A stretch of DNA of 64,000 nt from Planctomycetota bacterium (lineage in GTDB: Bacteria > Planctomycetota > Phycisphaerae > Phycisphaerales > UBA1924): positions 62,001 through 126,000 of the forward strand of contig JAFEBO010000004.1 in the NCBI GenBank assembly GCA_018242625.1, written 5' to 3'. Shown here in pieces: positions 17,435 to 26,160 of this stretch. Position 1 is the first letter of the stretch; the number at the start of each line of letters is the position of its first letter. Below the pieces are notes generated by a model. It worked only from the letters and a program-made list of their open reading frames with translations, was not told the origin of the DNA and ran no database searches. The position numbers and the translations under genes were made by a program.

Positions 17435-18237
17435 AGACCGAAGAACTCTTTGAAGCCGCTCAGCTTGACGCACTCGGCCTGCTCGATGAGAAGGAGCAGG
17501 CGGAGTTTGAAGCCGCCTTCCGCGCCGCCTCGCCGGCGTTGCGTGAGCAGATCCGTGCCGAGCAGGATCGCTTTGCGCGGCCGGAGCGCTTCCGGCTTGA
17601 CGTGACTCCCGCCGCGGACCTGCGTTCGCGGGTGATCAAAGCGGTGATGTCTGACATGGCCCAGGTTGCCGGCACGATTCGGCGTTCGCACGCGGCGGGG
17701 CGTGAGCTTCCCACCGTGCACCCGGTCCGTCGGGTCAGCCCGGTCTGGCGTGTCGCGACTCTTGCCTGCGCCACAATGGCGATCGTGCTTGCCGTTGTCA
17801 CTCTGCAGCAGAACGCCCAGATGACCAGCCTTCAGGTGGCCCAGGGCAACGATCGCACCATCGACAAGCTCGTCGAGCTCTTTGGTCCGGCCGATCTGAC
17901 CAAGGCCGTCTTCAGCGCCAGCACCAACAAGCTGGTTTTCTCCCCCGCCGATGCCTCGGTGAAGGGCGACGCATCGCTGTTTTACGACAAAGAGACCCAG
18001 TCGGCCCGGCTGCTCTGCCGCAACATCGTGACCAACCCCAACGAGACGGTGCGTCTGGTCGCGACCGACGACAGCGGCAAGATCGTGCAGATCGCCGAAT
18101 TCGCCTCGGCGGGCGAACTGATTACCAAGAAGGTCGACATGGGCGGGCTGCACCCCAAGCAGCTTGCGATCTATGTGGCTTCGAGGGGCACCGATGCGTC
18201 GACCGGGCGCAAGATCATGGTCTGCCTCAACGCCTGA
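17431..18237 (+). CDS. RskA-like membrane anti-sigma factor
   Basis: 268 residues. The cytoplasmic N-terminus has the RskA-type anti-sigma motif (QLDALGLLDEKEQAEFEAAF), one TM helix near 108-128 (VWRVATLACATMAIVLAVVTL), then a periplasmic RskA C-terminal domain (TKAVFSASTNKLVFSP, ETVRLVATDDSGKIVQIAEF). No zinc-binding HxxxCxxC is present. It would hold the adjacent sigma factor at the membrane until a signal triggers proteolysis. The 4-bp overlap with the sigma gene supports the pairing. A strong terminator follows. Confidence 0.88.
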   Translation: MKTEELFEAAQLDALGLLDEKEQAEFEAAFRAASPALREQIRAEQDRFARPERFRLDVTPAADLRSRVIKAVMSDMAQVAGTIRRSHAAGRELPTVHPVRRVSPVWRVATLACATMAIVLAVVTLQQNAQMTSLQVAQGNDRTIDKLVELFGPADLTKAVFSASTNKLVFSPADASVKGDASLFYDKETQSARLLCRNIVTNPNETVRLVATDDSGKIVQIAEFASAGELITKKVDMGGLHPKQLAIYVASRGTDASTGRKIMVCLNA

Positions 18238-18263
18238 ATCACGCACATTCAGTTTGAACATGG

Positions 18264-18288
18264 GGGGCCGCCGCAGGGCGGCCCCTTT
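18264..18288 (+). terminator. intrinsic terminator of the sigma/anti-sigma operon
   Basis: A perfect 9-bp GC stem GGGGCCGCC / GGCGGCCCC with loop GCAG, followed by TTT. It lies 26 bp after the anti-sigma stop. Confidence 0.75.
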
Positions 18289-18307
18289 GCATAGCGGCCC
18301 GGCCGCC

Positions 18308-20170
18308 TCACGGACGCTGGGTGGTGGTGGCGGCGGTGAACTCGGCCCACTTGGCCTCGTCGAGCACGCCGTCGATCTGCGTGCCGAACTCGAAGTCGTG
18401 CTTGGCTTTGGAGAGCGAGCGCCACGCGAGCCCGCCCAGACCGAAGGTCACCACGGTTGAGCAAGCCAGAAGTATCGCGCTGTGAAGCAGACGCTGGTCT
18501 TCGACGGGGCGTTCGCCGGCAACGGCGGCGGTCTTGATCAGTGTGACGGCGCCGTCCGCCCGCCGTTCGCGGGCCGCGTTGGCCTCGCTCGCGAGGGTGG
18601 TGGCGATGATGTCGAGCGAGCGGGTGGCGCGTTCGGCGCCGGGCAGCCGCAATTCGAGGTTGAGGGTGCCCGGAGAGGGTGATTCGTGCGCGAGCGCATC
18701 CGCGAAGAGGGCCCGGACGGCGACGGCCGTGCCGAGCGATTCGTATCCCCGGCGCTTCATGCGGTCGGCCACGAGATCGATGAACTGCGGCTCGGCGAGG
18801 GAGGCTTCGAGCGAGTGCTTCCATTCGTCGAATTCGGCGTCCGAAAGTTCGCGGCCCCGTCCGTCGGCTACAAGCTCGGCCCTGGCGGCGAACGTGCCGG
18901 GCATGACCTGTCCGACAACGGCCCAGCTCAGCGCGCCCAGAATCGCCAGGGTTGTGACGACGCTGAGCACAAGCACGCCCGCTTTTCGCCCCGCCTGCCG
19001 TCGTGCGAGCGTGGCCGCGCCGACGTCGAGCTGGCGCTTGACCGCCGCGAGCTGGGCCCGCTGGGCAAGAACCTGTTCGCACTGCTCGAAGCGCCGCGCG
19101 AGAACTTCGCTGGCCTTGCGGACCTTGCCCACCTGCTCGCGCAGGATGGCCCGGCAGCGCTTCAGCCGCTTCAGGCGGAGAGCGGAGACTGGTGCGGGCG
19201 CGCCGGGCTGACGCACGTTCACGGGCTGCGTGGCCTGACGCTCCAGCTTTGCCCGGATCTCACGCTCGTTCGCCAGACACCGCTTGAGCTCGGCCAGATC
19301 CGCCTTGAGCTGCTGGGGATCCGAGTCCGAGCTGCAGATGGACTCTGTAAGCGTGTGAACGTGCGAACGCTCGACGGCCAGGAGCTGTTCGTACTCCGCC
19401 AGGACTTCCTCCTGCGCGGCGCACCGGCGTGCGACCCGTTCAAGGTCCGACCGCAGCTGCTCGGCCTCCTCGCACGCGGCCCGGAGGCGTCCCTGCGTCT
19501 CCTGGTCGGAGCGCTCGCCCTGGGCCTCGATGTTCTTTCGCTGCTCGTCGAGGCGGGCCGACTGCTGAACGAGCTCGGCTTCTCGTGCCGCGATTGCGGC
19601 CTCGCGCTGTTCAAGTGCGGCAAGCTCGGTTTCGCGGGCTTTGATTTTGTCCGCGCCGGCGAGCACCGCCGATCGCTGCGACTGGAGGTCCTGCTTCTCA
19701 CGCTCCAGATCCGCCTGCAGCGTCTGAAGCTCCGTGGCGAACGCATCAAGTTCCGCGGCAAGCGTCTTTGATTTGTCGGATTCGGCCTTGCGTGCCGCCT
19801 CGGCTTCTGCCTGGTCCTTTGCACGGGCTTCGAATTCGGACCGGAGTGTGGCAAGGTCTGCCGTCGCCTGACGGGCCTCTTCATGGTTCACTCGGACCTG
19901 CTCGCGCAGGGCGGCGATTTCATTTTCTTTCTGTTCGAACGCCGTCCTGGTTTCCGCGAGCTCGTGCTCCCGCGTGCTGAGCTCGGTCTCGCGATCCATC
20001 AGCCGCGACTGGACCTCCGCGAGCTTCGTTTCGATGAGCTTGCGCTCTTCGTAGAGTCTCTTGAGTCCCTGCAGGCCACGTTCCAGATCGCTGAGCGCTG
20101 CGAGCGGTTCGGCTTCGGGGGCTCCCGGCGCCGCGGTCGAACCTTTGGTTGTCTCGGCTTGCTGGCTCAT
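18308..20170 (-). CDS. large coiled-coil protein with two membrane helices
   Basis: 620 residues. Residues about 25-290 are an almost uninterrupted Glu/Ala/Arg/Gln coiled coil (LAEVQSRLMDRETELSTREH...). TM1 lies near 400-420 (AGVLVLSVVTTLAILGALSW) and TM2 near 575-595 (SAILLACSTVVTFGLGGLAW). The ~150-residue loop between them has features of polysaccharide co-polymerase (Wzz-like) domains: AARAELVADGRG, PQFIDLVADRMKRRGYES, LNLELRLPGAERATRSLDIIATTLA. This match is inference. A large cytoplasmic coiled coil on such a module is unusual. ATG 20170 has GGAGAG upstream. No kinase or export gene adjoins it. The 172 bp to the first subtilase stop contain a hairpin listed separately. Confidence 0.65.
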   Translation of the reverse strand: MSQQAETTKGSTAAPGAPEAEPLAALSDLERGLQGLKRLYEERKLIETKLAEVQSRLMDRETELSTREHELAETRTAFEQKENEIAALREQVRVNHEEARQATADLATLRSEFEARAKDQAEAEAARKAESDKSKTLAAELDAFATELQTLQADLEREKQDLQSQRSAVLAGADKIKARETELAALEQREAAIAAREAELVQQSARLDEQRKNIEAQGERSDQETQGRLRAACEEAEQLRSDLERVARRCAAQEEVLAEYEQLLAVERSHVHTLTESICSSDSDPQQLKADLAELKRCLANEREIRAKLERQATQPVNVRQPGAPAPVSALRLKRLKRCRAILREQVGKVRKASEVLARRFEQCEQVLAQRAQLAAVKRQLDVGAATLARRQAGRKAGVLVLSVVTTLAILGALSWAVVGQVMPGTFAARAELVADGRGRELSDAEFDEWKHSLEASLAEPQFIDLVADRMKRRGYESLGTAVAVRALFADALAHESPSPGTLNLELRLPGAERATRSLDIIATTLASEANAARERRADGAVTLIKTAAVAGERPVEDQRLLHSAILLACSTVVTFGLGGLAWRSLSKAKHDFEFGTQIDGVLDEAKWAEFTAATTTQRP

Positions 20171-20276
20171 TGCGTTCTCTCCGGTCGGCGCAGGGATCGC
20201 GCCGGCCGCTCGCCGGACGGGATCGGACACGAACGCTTATCGGCACCGGGAGAGGGAGCCTGAAGTGGATGTGGAC

Positions 20277-20300
20277 AAAGCGGCACGCATAGTGTGCCGC
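20277..20300 (-). terminator. probable terminator of the subtilase array
   Basis: On the minus strand GCGGCAC, loop ACTATGC, GTGCCGC gives a perfect 7-bp stem followed by TTT. It lies 43 bp past the stop of the last subtilase and would end the leftward five-gene transcript. Confidence 0.5.
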
Positions 20301-20342
20301 CGGGCCTAAATCACGAATTCTCAAGGGTTTGAAACGCCGGAT

Positions 20343-22175
20343 CTAGGGGCAGAGCAGGTCGTCGTAGCGGACGACGAACCTCTGGAAATCCTGGTCGTCC
20401 GCGACGCCGTCGCCGTTGAAATCGGCGCCCGTGTACTTGCCGCCCGGGGAGAGGTAGGCGTTGTAGAAGCCAAGAAAGATGGAAAAGTCCGCGTCGTCCA
20501 CGACGCCGTCGCTGTTGAGGTCGCCGGCGCAGCGGATGCGGCCGGCCAGGTAGTCGCCGGCTTTTTCAGCATTGATGATCCCGTATCCAAACTGATTGTT
20601 GCGGGGCGGCGTGCCGGGATTGTCCGCCGTTCTTTCGAGCACCCAGCGGACGGTTGCGGGTGGCAGTGGGGGGAGCCCCGCCTCGGGCACAAAGGCGCCA
20701 AAGAGGAGCGCGGCGCTTGCTGAGACATGCGGAGTGGCCATCGACGTGCCGTCCCAGGCCTCGTAGCCGTGACCGTTTGCCGTCAGGGCGATGGCGACCG
20801 TGGCGCCATCGTGCGCGATCAGATCCGCGCCGTCCGCCTGAGAGATCGTGATGCCCGGGCGGAACGTGAGATATCCCATATCGGCCTGCCACGAGCCCGA
20901 TGTGTTGTTGGAGATGATGACCGCGTAGGCCCCCGCATCCCACGCGTTTTCGATGAAGTAGGAAACGCCGAGAAACTGCATCCAGAAGCTGCGCTGGATG
21001 TGGGCGATGTTGAAGGCGACCTGGTCCGGGAAGTCCAAGAACGTCAGACCATCGCCGCAGTCGTAGGCGGGCGAGGTGTAATCGTGGTAGGGGGTATTGG
21101 CGATCAAATCGGCGGCGTGCTGCTTGCCGCCCCATGTTGCTTTGAGCCCGAGCTCGGGAACCGTGGAAAGGACTTCCACGCCGGGAGCCGCGACCGAAAT
21201 GTGAGCGCCGGTATTCGAAAAGCTCGCATGCGCACGGTTCTGATCGACCGCAGCCACGGCCATCACCGACGGATAGCCACCGGGGTAGATCACCGTGTCG
21301 TCGCCGTCGTTTCCGCCGGCGGCCACCACCAGGACGCCGGCGGCAAGAGCCGCATCGCACGAGTCGTGGACGGCTTGCGATTGCGACGTGCCGCCCAGCG
21401 ACATGTTGATCACCCTCGCGCCGCTGGCGACTGCCCAGTCGATTCCTGCCGCCGTGTCGCTCCACTGGCCGAATCCGCTGTTGTCGAGCACTTTTCCCGC
21501 CAGAAGCGAAATCTGCGGGGCGACGCCGACAACCCCCTCTGAGTTATTGACGGCGGCGATCGTGCCGGAAACATGAGACCCGTGCTGGTAGACATCGTCG
21601 ATGGTTTCGCCGACGACGAAGGATTTGGTCAGCAAGGGCGCCGGCAGGTCCGGGTGTGCCTGGTCGATGCCCGTGTCGAGCACGGCGACGCGCACCGGGC
21701 CCTTTGGCCCTGATCCCGAGCCGTACTTTGTCCAGTGCTGCGGCGCGTGCACCATCGTCACGCCGTAAGGAATCGTTTGAGCCAGGGCGCGACAGTCGCC
21801 GTCGGCTTCGGCATACAGGACCCCGGGCAGAGCACGCAGCCGCTCGGCGACGAGCGCCTCTTCACCGGGCGCGACCTGCACCACAAACAGCCCGGGAACG
21901 AGCGAAATTTCACGTTCGACCCATTGCACTCCGGTCGCGGCCAGCTGCTCCTGAGACGCACGGTCGGCGAGCGGGTCGAAGCGGACCAGGACGCGCGGCG
22001 TGACGCTGCCCGGCCCGTCCAGCGGGCGCATGTAAGGCGGAACAGCCCGACGAACGTACTGAAACGACCCCGCCGGGTGTGCTGGCGTGCCGGCCATTGC
22101 CGGAAGTACACAAAGCATGACACAAGCAATCCGCCCAATGCGGAGAACGGCTCCTCGCGCCGCGTTCGCAGCCAT
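20343..22175 (-). CDS. S8 subtilase with C-terminal dockerin-like domain (array member 1)
   Basis: 610 residues. Signal peptide (about 1-28), an I9-like propeptide (about 58-130, LVPGLFVVQVAPGEEALVAERL), then the catalytic domain with D167 (AVLDTG), H198 (YQHGSHVSGT), oxyanion N289 and S478 (DGTSMATPHV). A PA-like insert (about 350-460, DAGAYAVIISNN) separates H and S. Residues 549-609 form a dockerin-like tail with two calcium-loop motifs (DLNSDGVVDDADF and DFNGDGVADDQDF), bracketed by C549 and C609. It is a secreted endopeptidase, probably held on the cell surface through the tail. ATG 22175 has GGGGAG six bases upstream. It is the promoter-distal gene of the array. Confidence 0.92.
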   Translation of the reverse strand: MAANAARGAVLRIGRIACVMLCVLPAMAGTPAHPAGSFQYVRRAVPPYMRPLDGPGSVTPRVLVRFDPLADRASQEQLAATGVQWVEREISLVPGLFVVQVAPGEEALVAERLRALPGVLYAEADGDCRALAQTIPYGVTMVHAPQHWTKYGSGSGPKGPVRVAVLDTGIDQAHPDLPAPLLTKSFVVGETIDDVYQHGSHVSGTIAAVNNSEGVVGVAPQISLLAGKVLDNSGFGQWSDTAAGIDWAVASGARVINMSLGGTSQSQAVHDSCDAALAAGVLVVAAGGNDGDDTVIYPGGYPSVMAVAAVDQNRAHASFSNTGAHISVAAPGVEVLSTVPELGLKATWGGKQHAADLIANTPYHDYTSPAYDCGDGLTFLDFPDQVAFNIAHIQRSFWMQFLGVSYFIENAWDAGAYAVIISNNTSGSWQADMGYLTFRPGITISQADGADLIAHDGATVAIALTANGHGYEAWDGTSMATPHVSASAALLFGAFVPEAGLPPLPPATVRWVLERTADNPGTPPRNNQFGYGIINAEKAGDYLAGRIRCAGDLNSDGVVDDADFSIFLGFYNAYLSPGGKYTGADFNGDGVADDQDFQRFVVRYDDLLCP

Positions 22176-22331
22176 GTTCGACTCCCCTTGCGCCTTGCCG
22201 CCCGAACGGGCGGACCCATCAATCAGAACTGTCCCACGTTGCCGGATTCGGCAAATCTCTGTACGTCCGCTTCTGGCCTCCGGCTGCGTGTGTGCACGAA
22301 ATTCGCTTCCCGGCCTCCAAGCAGGCGTGCC

Positions 22332-24167
22332 TCACGGGCAGAAAAAGTCGCTGTAGCTCGCCGCGAAGCGCACAAAGTCGGCATCGTCGGTCACACCGTC
22401 GCCGTTGAAATCGCCACCGGTGTAGGCACCGCCCGGAGCGACAAAGTCCTCGTAAAGTGAAGCAAACGCGACGAAGTCGGTGTCGTCGACAATGCCGTCA
22501 AAGACAAGGTCGCCTGGGCAGCGCACCCGGCCGTGCAGGTATTCCGAGGCTTTGCGCACGTTCAGAATGCCCCACCCGAAGTTGTCGTCCTTGCCCGGAG
22601 CGCCCGCGTCCGTGGCGGTGCGCTCGATCACCCAGCGGGTGGTCGAGGGCGGAACGGCGGGCAGCCCCGTTGCCGGCACAAAGTCGCCCAGAAGCAGCCC
22701 GGCGGCGCCGGCCACGTGAGGCGTCGCCATCGAGGTACCGTCGTAGTTGGCGTAGGTGTGGCCGTTATTGAACTGGTAGATATTGACGGTCGTCCCGTTG
22801 TTGGTAATGAGGTTGTCGCCGTCGGTCTGGAGGCAGCCAACGACCGGTATGGCGAACGTCGTTGAAACGTTCAGTGTTCCGCTGAGGGATCCGGTTGTGT
22901 TGTTCGAGATGATGACGCCGATCGCGCCCGCGTTGAGAGCATTGGTAGCTTTCGTGTTAAAAGAGACGGATGTCGTATTCGGTGACCCGCGGCGGATGTG
23001 GGCGATCTTGCCGCTCACGCCCGCGGGGAATGCGGCGGCGTTTTCGCCGAACCCGCAATACACGACCGGGGCGCTGACCGCGCGGATCACGCTTCCCGTC
23101 ATCGGATTGGCTTCGTGGTCCGTGCCGAGCCACTTCGCGCTCCACGCGACGACCGGGATGCTCGATTGCACGCTGACTCCGGGGGCGGCCACGGAGATGT
23201 GCGAACCAAAGTTCGAGAATGAAGCAAAAGTTCCGGAGGAATCCACCGCCGAGATCGCCATGACGGATGAATAGCCAGACGGATAGCGGGGCGTTCCGGA
23301 CGACTGGTTTCCCGCCGCCGCCACGAGCAGCACGCCGTCTGCGAGCGCGGCGTCACACGCGGCCTGGAGCGAAGGGTCTCCGACCGAGCCCGAAAGAGAC
23401 ATGCTGATAACCCGTGCTCCGTTGGCGACGGCCCAGTCAATCCCGGAGATCAGATAGCTCCAGGCTCCGCTGCCGCTGTTGGCAAGAACCTTGCCGATCA
23501 TGAGCTGCGCTGCTGGCGCAACGCCCACCACGCCCTGATCGTTATCCAGGCCGAGCACGGTGCCCGAGCAGTGCGTGCCGTGCGTGTTGTAGTCCTCGAC
23601 CGTTTCGCCGGGGACGAAGGAACTCATGATTGCGGAGGGCAGATCGGGGTGCGTTGTATCCACGCCCGTGTCGAGCACGCAGACTTTGGCGCCGCTGCCA
23701 AAGCCCCACGCCGGCCAGACGGTGTCGGCGCCGATCATGGAAATGCCGTACGGAGTTGTCTGCGCTTCGGCGTGCATTTCGTAGTCGGGCGTCGCGTACA
23801 GCACGCCGGGTTGCCGGCTCAACTTGGCGACAACTTCATCAACCCGACCCTCGTCTGTCGAGACAATGAGCAGGCCGGGAACCAGGCCGATGCGCTGGAT
23901 GAGGCGGGTCACTCCGGCTTCGGCGAGCGTCTTTGCCTGCTCGTCGATGCCCCGGCCTTGTGCGGTGTCGAAGCGAACCAGAATGCGGGAAGGATGCCGC
24001 CCTCCGGGAAACTCGGCGCGCGCGGGCGCAATGCCGACGCCGGGAACAAAGCCGTTGAGGGACTCCTGCGAAGACGTCAGCAAAGCGCTCGGGCCCGGGG
24101 GGCCGGCGAGGGCGGCGTTGGTCAACAGCGCGAATCCTGAAAGTACCGCGATCTGCTTTGCGTTCAT
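22332..24167 (-). CDS. S8 subtilase with C-terminal dockerin-like domain (array member 2)
   Basis: 611 residues. Signal peptide 1-22, I9-like propeptide (about 58-135), catalytic D166 (CVLDTG), H196 (NTHGTHCSGT), oxyanion N (AAAGNQSS) and S479 (DGTSMATPHVAG). PA-like insert about 355-460 (LNAGAIGVIISNN). The tail (C550 to C610) has a degenerate first calcium loop, DLVFDGIVDDTDF, where Asn at loop position 3 is Val; the second, DFNGDGVTDDADF, is intact. Start ATG 24167 follows GGAGACTTGCCCC; the open frame runs 20 codons further upstream without a ribosome site. It lies 156 bp before member 1. Confidence 0.92.
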   Translation of the reverse strand: MNAKQIAVLSGFALLTNAALAGPPGPSALLTSSQESLNGFVPGVGIAPARAEFPGGRHPSRILVRFDTAQGRGIDEQAKTLAEAGVTRLIQRIGLVPGLLIVSTDEGRVDEVVAKLSRQPGVLYATPDYEMHAEAQTTPYGISMIGADTVWPAWGFGSGAKVCVLDTGVDTTHPDLPSAIMSSFVPGETVEDYNTHGTHCSGTVLGLDNDQGVVGVAPAAQLMIGKVLANSGSGAWSYLISGIDWAVANGARVISMSLSGSVGDPSLQAACDAALADGVLLVAAAGNQSSGTPRYPSGYSSVMAISAVDSSGTFASFSNFGSHISVAAPGVSVQSSIPVVAWSAKWLGTDHEANPMTGSVIRAVSAPVVYCGFGENAAAFPAGVSGKIAHIRRGSPNTTSVSFNTKATNALNAGAIGVIISNNTTGSLSGTLNVSTTFAIPVVGCLQTDGDNLITNNGTTVNIYQFNNGHTYANYDGTSMATPHVAGAAGLLLGDFVPATGLPAVPPSTTRWVIERTATDAGAPGKDDNFGWGILNVRKASEYLHGRVRCPGDLVFDGIVDDTDFVAFASLYEDFVAPGGAYTGGDFNGDGVTDDADFVRFAASYSDFFCP

Positions 24168-24241
24168 GGGGCAAGTCTCCTCGTCGGGCTTCCCAGCGTA
24201 ACAGAATTTGCCGCAAAAACTATCCAATTCCTGGCGGATGG

Positions 24242-26014
24242 TTACGGGCAGGCCAGCCCGTCATATCCCGGCACAAACGCCACAAAGTCGGCGTCGTCGC
24301 AGACGCCGTTGCCGTCCAGGTCCCCTCCCGTCCAAGGTCCGCCAGGGCCGAAAAAATCGTTGTAAAAGCCAACGAAGACGCTGAAATCGCCATCGTCGAT
24401 CAGGCCGTCGTTATTGAGATCGCCGGGGCAGCGGATCCTGCCCGCGAAATAGTCCGCGGCGGCCTTCGCGTTCACCAGGCCAAAACCCGTCGACAGATCG
24501 AAGCCGGGCTCGCCCACGTCCTCCGCGGTCTGTTCCAGAACCCACCGGATGCTCTCCGGCGAGATCGATGCTGAACCAAAGGCTCCGATGATCAGCGCCG
24601 CGACACCCGCCACGTGAGGCGTCGCCTGCGAAGTACCGGTCAGCACGCCGAAAAAATGTCCCGAGTACGACTGCGTCAGTGAGATCGTCGAGCCCGCGGC
24701 AGCCAGGAGCGAGTCCCCGTCGGCCTGCGAGATCAGGACGCAAGGAACCGGGAAAATACTCGGCTCGAGCGAATCCTGTATGAGCGAATCCGGCTGGTTG
24801 TTCGAGATCACCACGCCGATGGCGCCCGCGACAACGGCATTGGCGAACTGCTGGGCGAAAGTGATCGAATTGCTGCGCCGGATGTGCGCAACTTTGCCGG
24901 AAGCGGAGCCGGGAATGGCTCCGATCGAACCGTCGCCGCACGTGATCACAACGCCGCTCACGGAACCGCCGAAACTGCCCGTCAGCTGGCTCGCCTTGTG
25001 CGTCGCGCCGCTCCAGCTAACGCCCGAGGCAGGGATAGGGATCGCCGAGGGCACATTCACGCCCGGCGCGCTCAGAGAAAGATGTGCGCCCGTGTTCGAA
25101 AAGGAAGCGTGCGTCTTGTCCGCGTTGAGCGCTCCCACGGCGATCACGGACGGATACGCCGCGGGAAAATGAGGCGCATCCGAGCTTTCGTTGCCCGCGG
25201 CCGCAACCAGCACAACGCCCGCATCGCGTGCCGCGGCGCAGACGGCCTCGAGCGCCTGCGAGCCCTCGGGGCTTGAGAGCGACATGCTGATTACCTGAGC
25301 GTGGTTGAGGGTGGCCCACTCGATTCCCTCGATCAGCCACGCCAGTTCGCCCCAGCCTCCGTCGCAGACGACCTTTGCGGCCAGCAGCGACGCATCGGGT
25401 GCGATCGAATACGAGCCGATCAGGGCGTCCTTGCCGACGATGGTGCCCGCGCAATGCGTCCCGTGAAAGTTGTAGTCGTCCGCGGTCTGCCCGGGCACAA
25501 ATGTCGCCGTTGCCGCCGGCGCCGGCATGGACGGGTGTGCGAGGTCCAGCCCCGTATCGAGCACGCAAACGCGCGAGCCCAACCCCTTCCCGTAGAGCGG
25601 CCAGGCGAGCGGGGCGCGCACCATGTTCAGGTTGAAGGTGGCGGTCTGAATCGTCTCATACGCCGGTGCGGGAATGGAGTCCGGACGGGTCTCGATTCGG
25701 AACAGGATGTTGGGTTCGACGCTGATCGTGCAGGGGAGGGCAGCAAGAGCGCTACGCGTCGCGATGGCGTCGTCGAGCGAAGTTGTTGCCGCCATGCGCA
25801 CGATGAACAGCCCGGGCACCAACTCGGATTCCCAGATCCCGGTACCCCGCGCCGCCTTCGCGACCAGAAGCGAAGATTCGTCCCGCGGCGGGATGGTGCG
25901 TACCAGGAGCACGCGTGGATCAGGTGCCGGTGCCACATCGTTCAGCGGAATACCGGGATCGCCCAGCGCAAACGCCCCGGCGAGGCACAAAGCAGAAAGC
26001 CACAATGGTCGCAT
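24242..26014 (-). CDS. S8 subtilase with C-terminal dockerin-like domain (array member 3, divergent)
   Basis: 590 residues, the most divergent member. Signal peptide (MRPLWLSALCLAGAFALG) and a propeptide with a different N-terminus (VLLVRTIPPRDESSLLVAK, then LVPGLFIVRMA). Catalytic D153 (CVLDTG), H184 (NFHGTHCAGT), oxyanion N275 and S462 in LTGTSQATPHVAG, with Gln in place of the usual Met. PA-like insert about 340-445 (VAGAIGVVISNN). Tail with DLNNDGLIDDGDF and DLDGNGVCDDADF; the second loop has an extra Cys and swapped N/D positions. Terminal CP matches the other members. ATG 26014 follows GGGAG. It lies 74 bp before member 2. Confidence 0.92.
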   Translation of the reverse strand: MRPLWLSALCLAGAFALGDPGIPLNDVAPAPDPRVLLVRTIPPRDESSLLVAKAARGTGIWESELVPGLFIVRMAATTSLDDAIATRSALAALPCTISVEPNILFRIETRPDSIPAPAYETIQTATFNLNMVRAPLAWPLYGKGLGSRVCVLDTGLDLAHPSMPAPAATATFVPGQTADDYNFHGTHCAGTIVGKDALIGSYSIAPDASLLAAKVVCDGGWGELAWLIEGIEWATLNHAQVISMSLSSPEGSQALEAVCAAARDAGVVLVAAAGNESSDAPHFPAAYPSVIAVGALNADKTHASFSNTGAHLSLSAPGVNVPSAIPIPASGVSWSGATHKASQLTGSFGGSVSGVVITCGDGSIGAIPGSASGKVAHIRRSNSITFAQQFANAVVAGAIGVVISNNQPDSLIQDSLEPSIFPVPCVLISQADGDSLLAAAGSTISLTQSYSGHFFGVLTGTSQATPHVAGVAALIIGAFGSASISPESIRWVLEQTAEDVGEPGFDLSTGFGLVNAKAAADYFAGRIRCPGDLNNDGLIDDGDFSVFVGFYNDFFGPGGPWTGGDLDGNGVCDDADFVAFVPGYDGLACP

Positions 26015-26160
26015 CTCAAGCTCCCGCGGACCCCACGAGAGAATTCTCGCAAGCCCTACGAGAAATTGCAAGAGGATTCGGTGTTGAAGTTTCCCGCATC
26101 GTGACAGGGTCGCCCTAGAGATTCCATTTGTCGCAGAGCGATTTGGAACAACGCGGCGGT

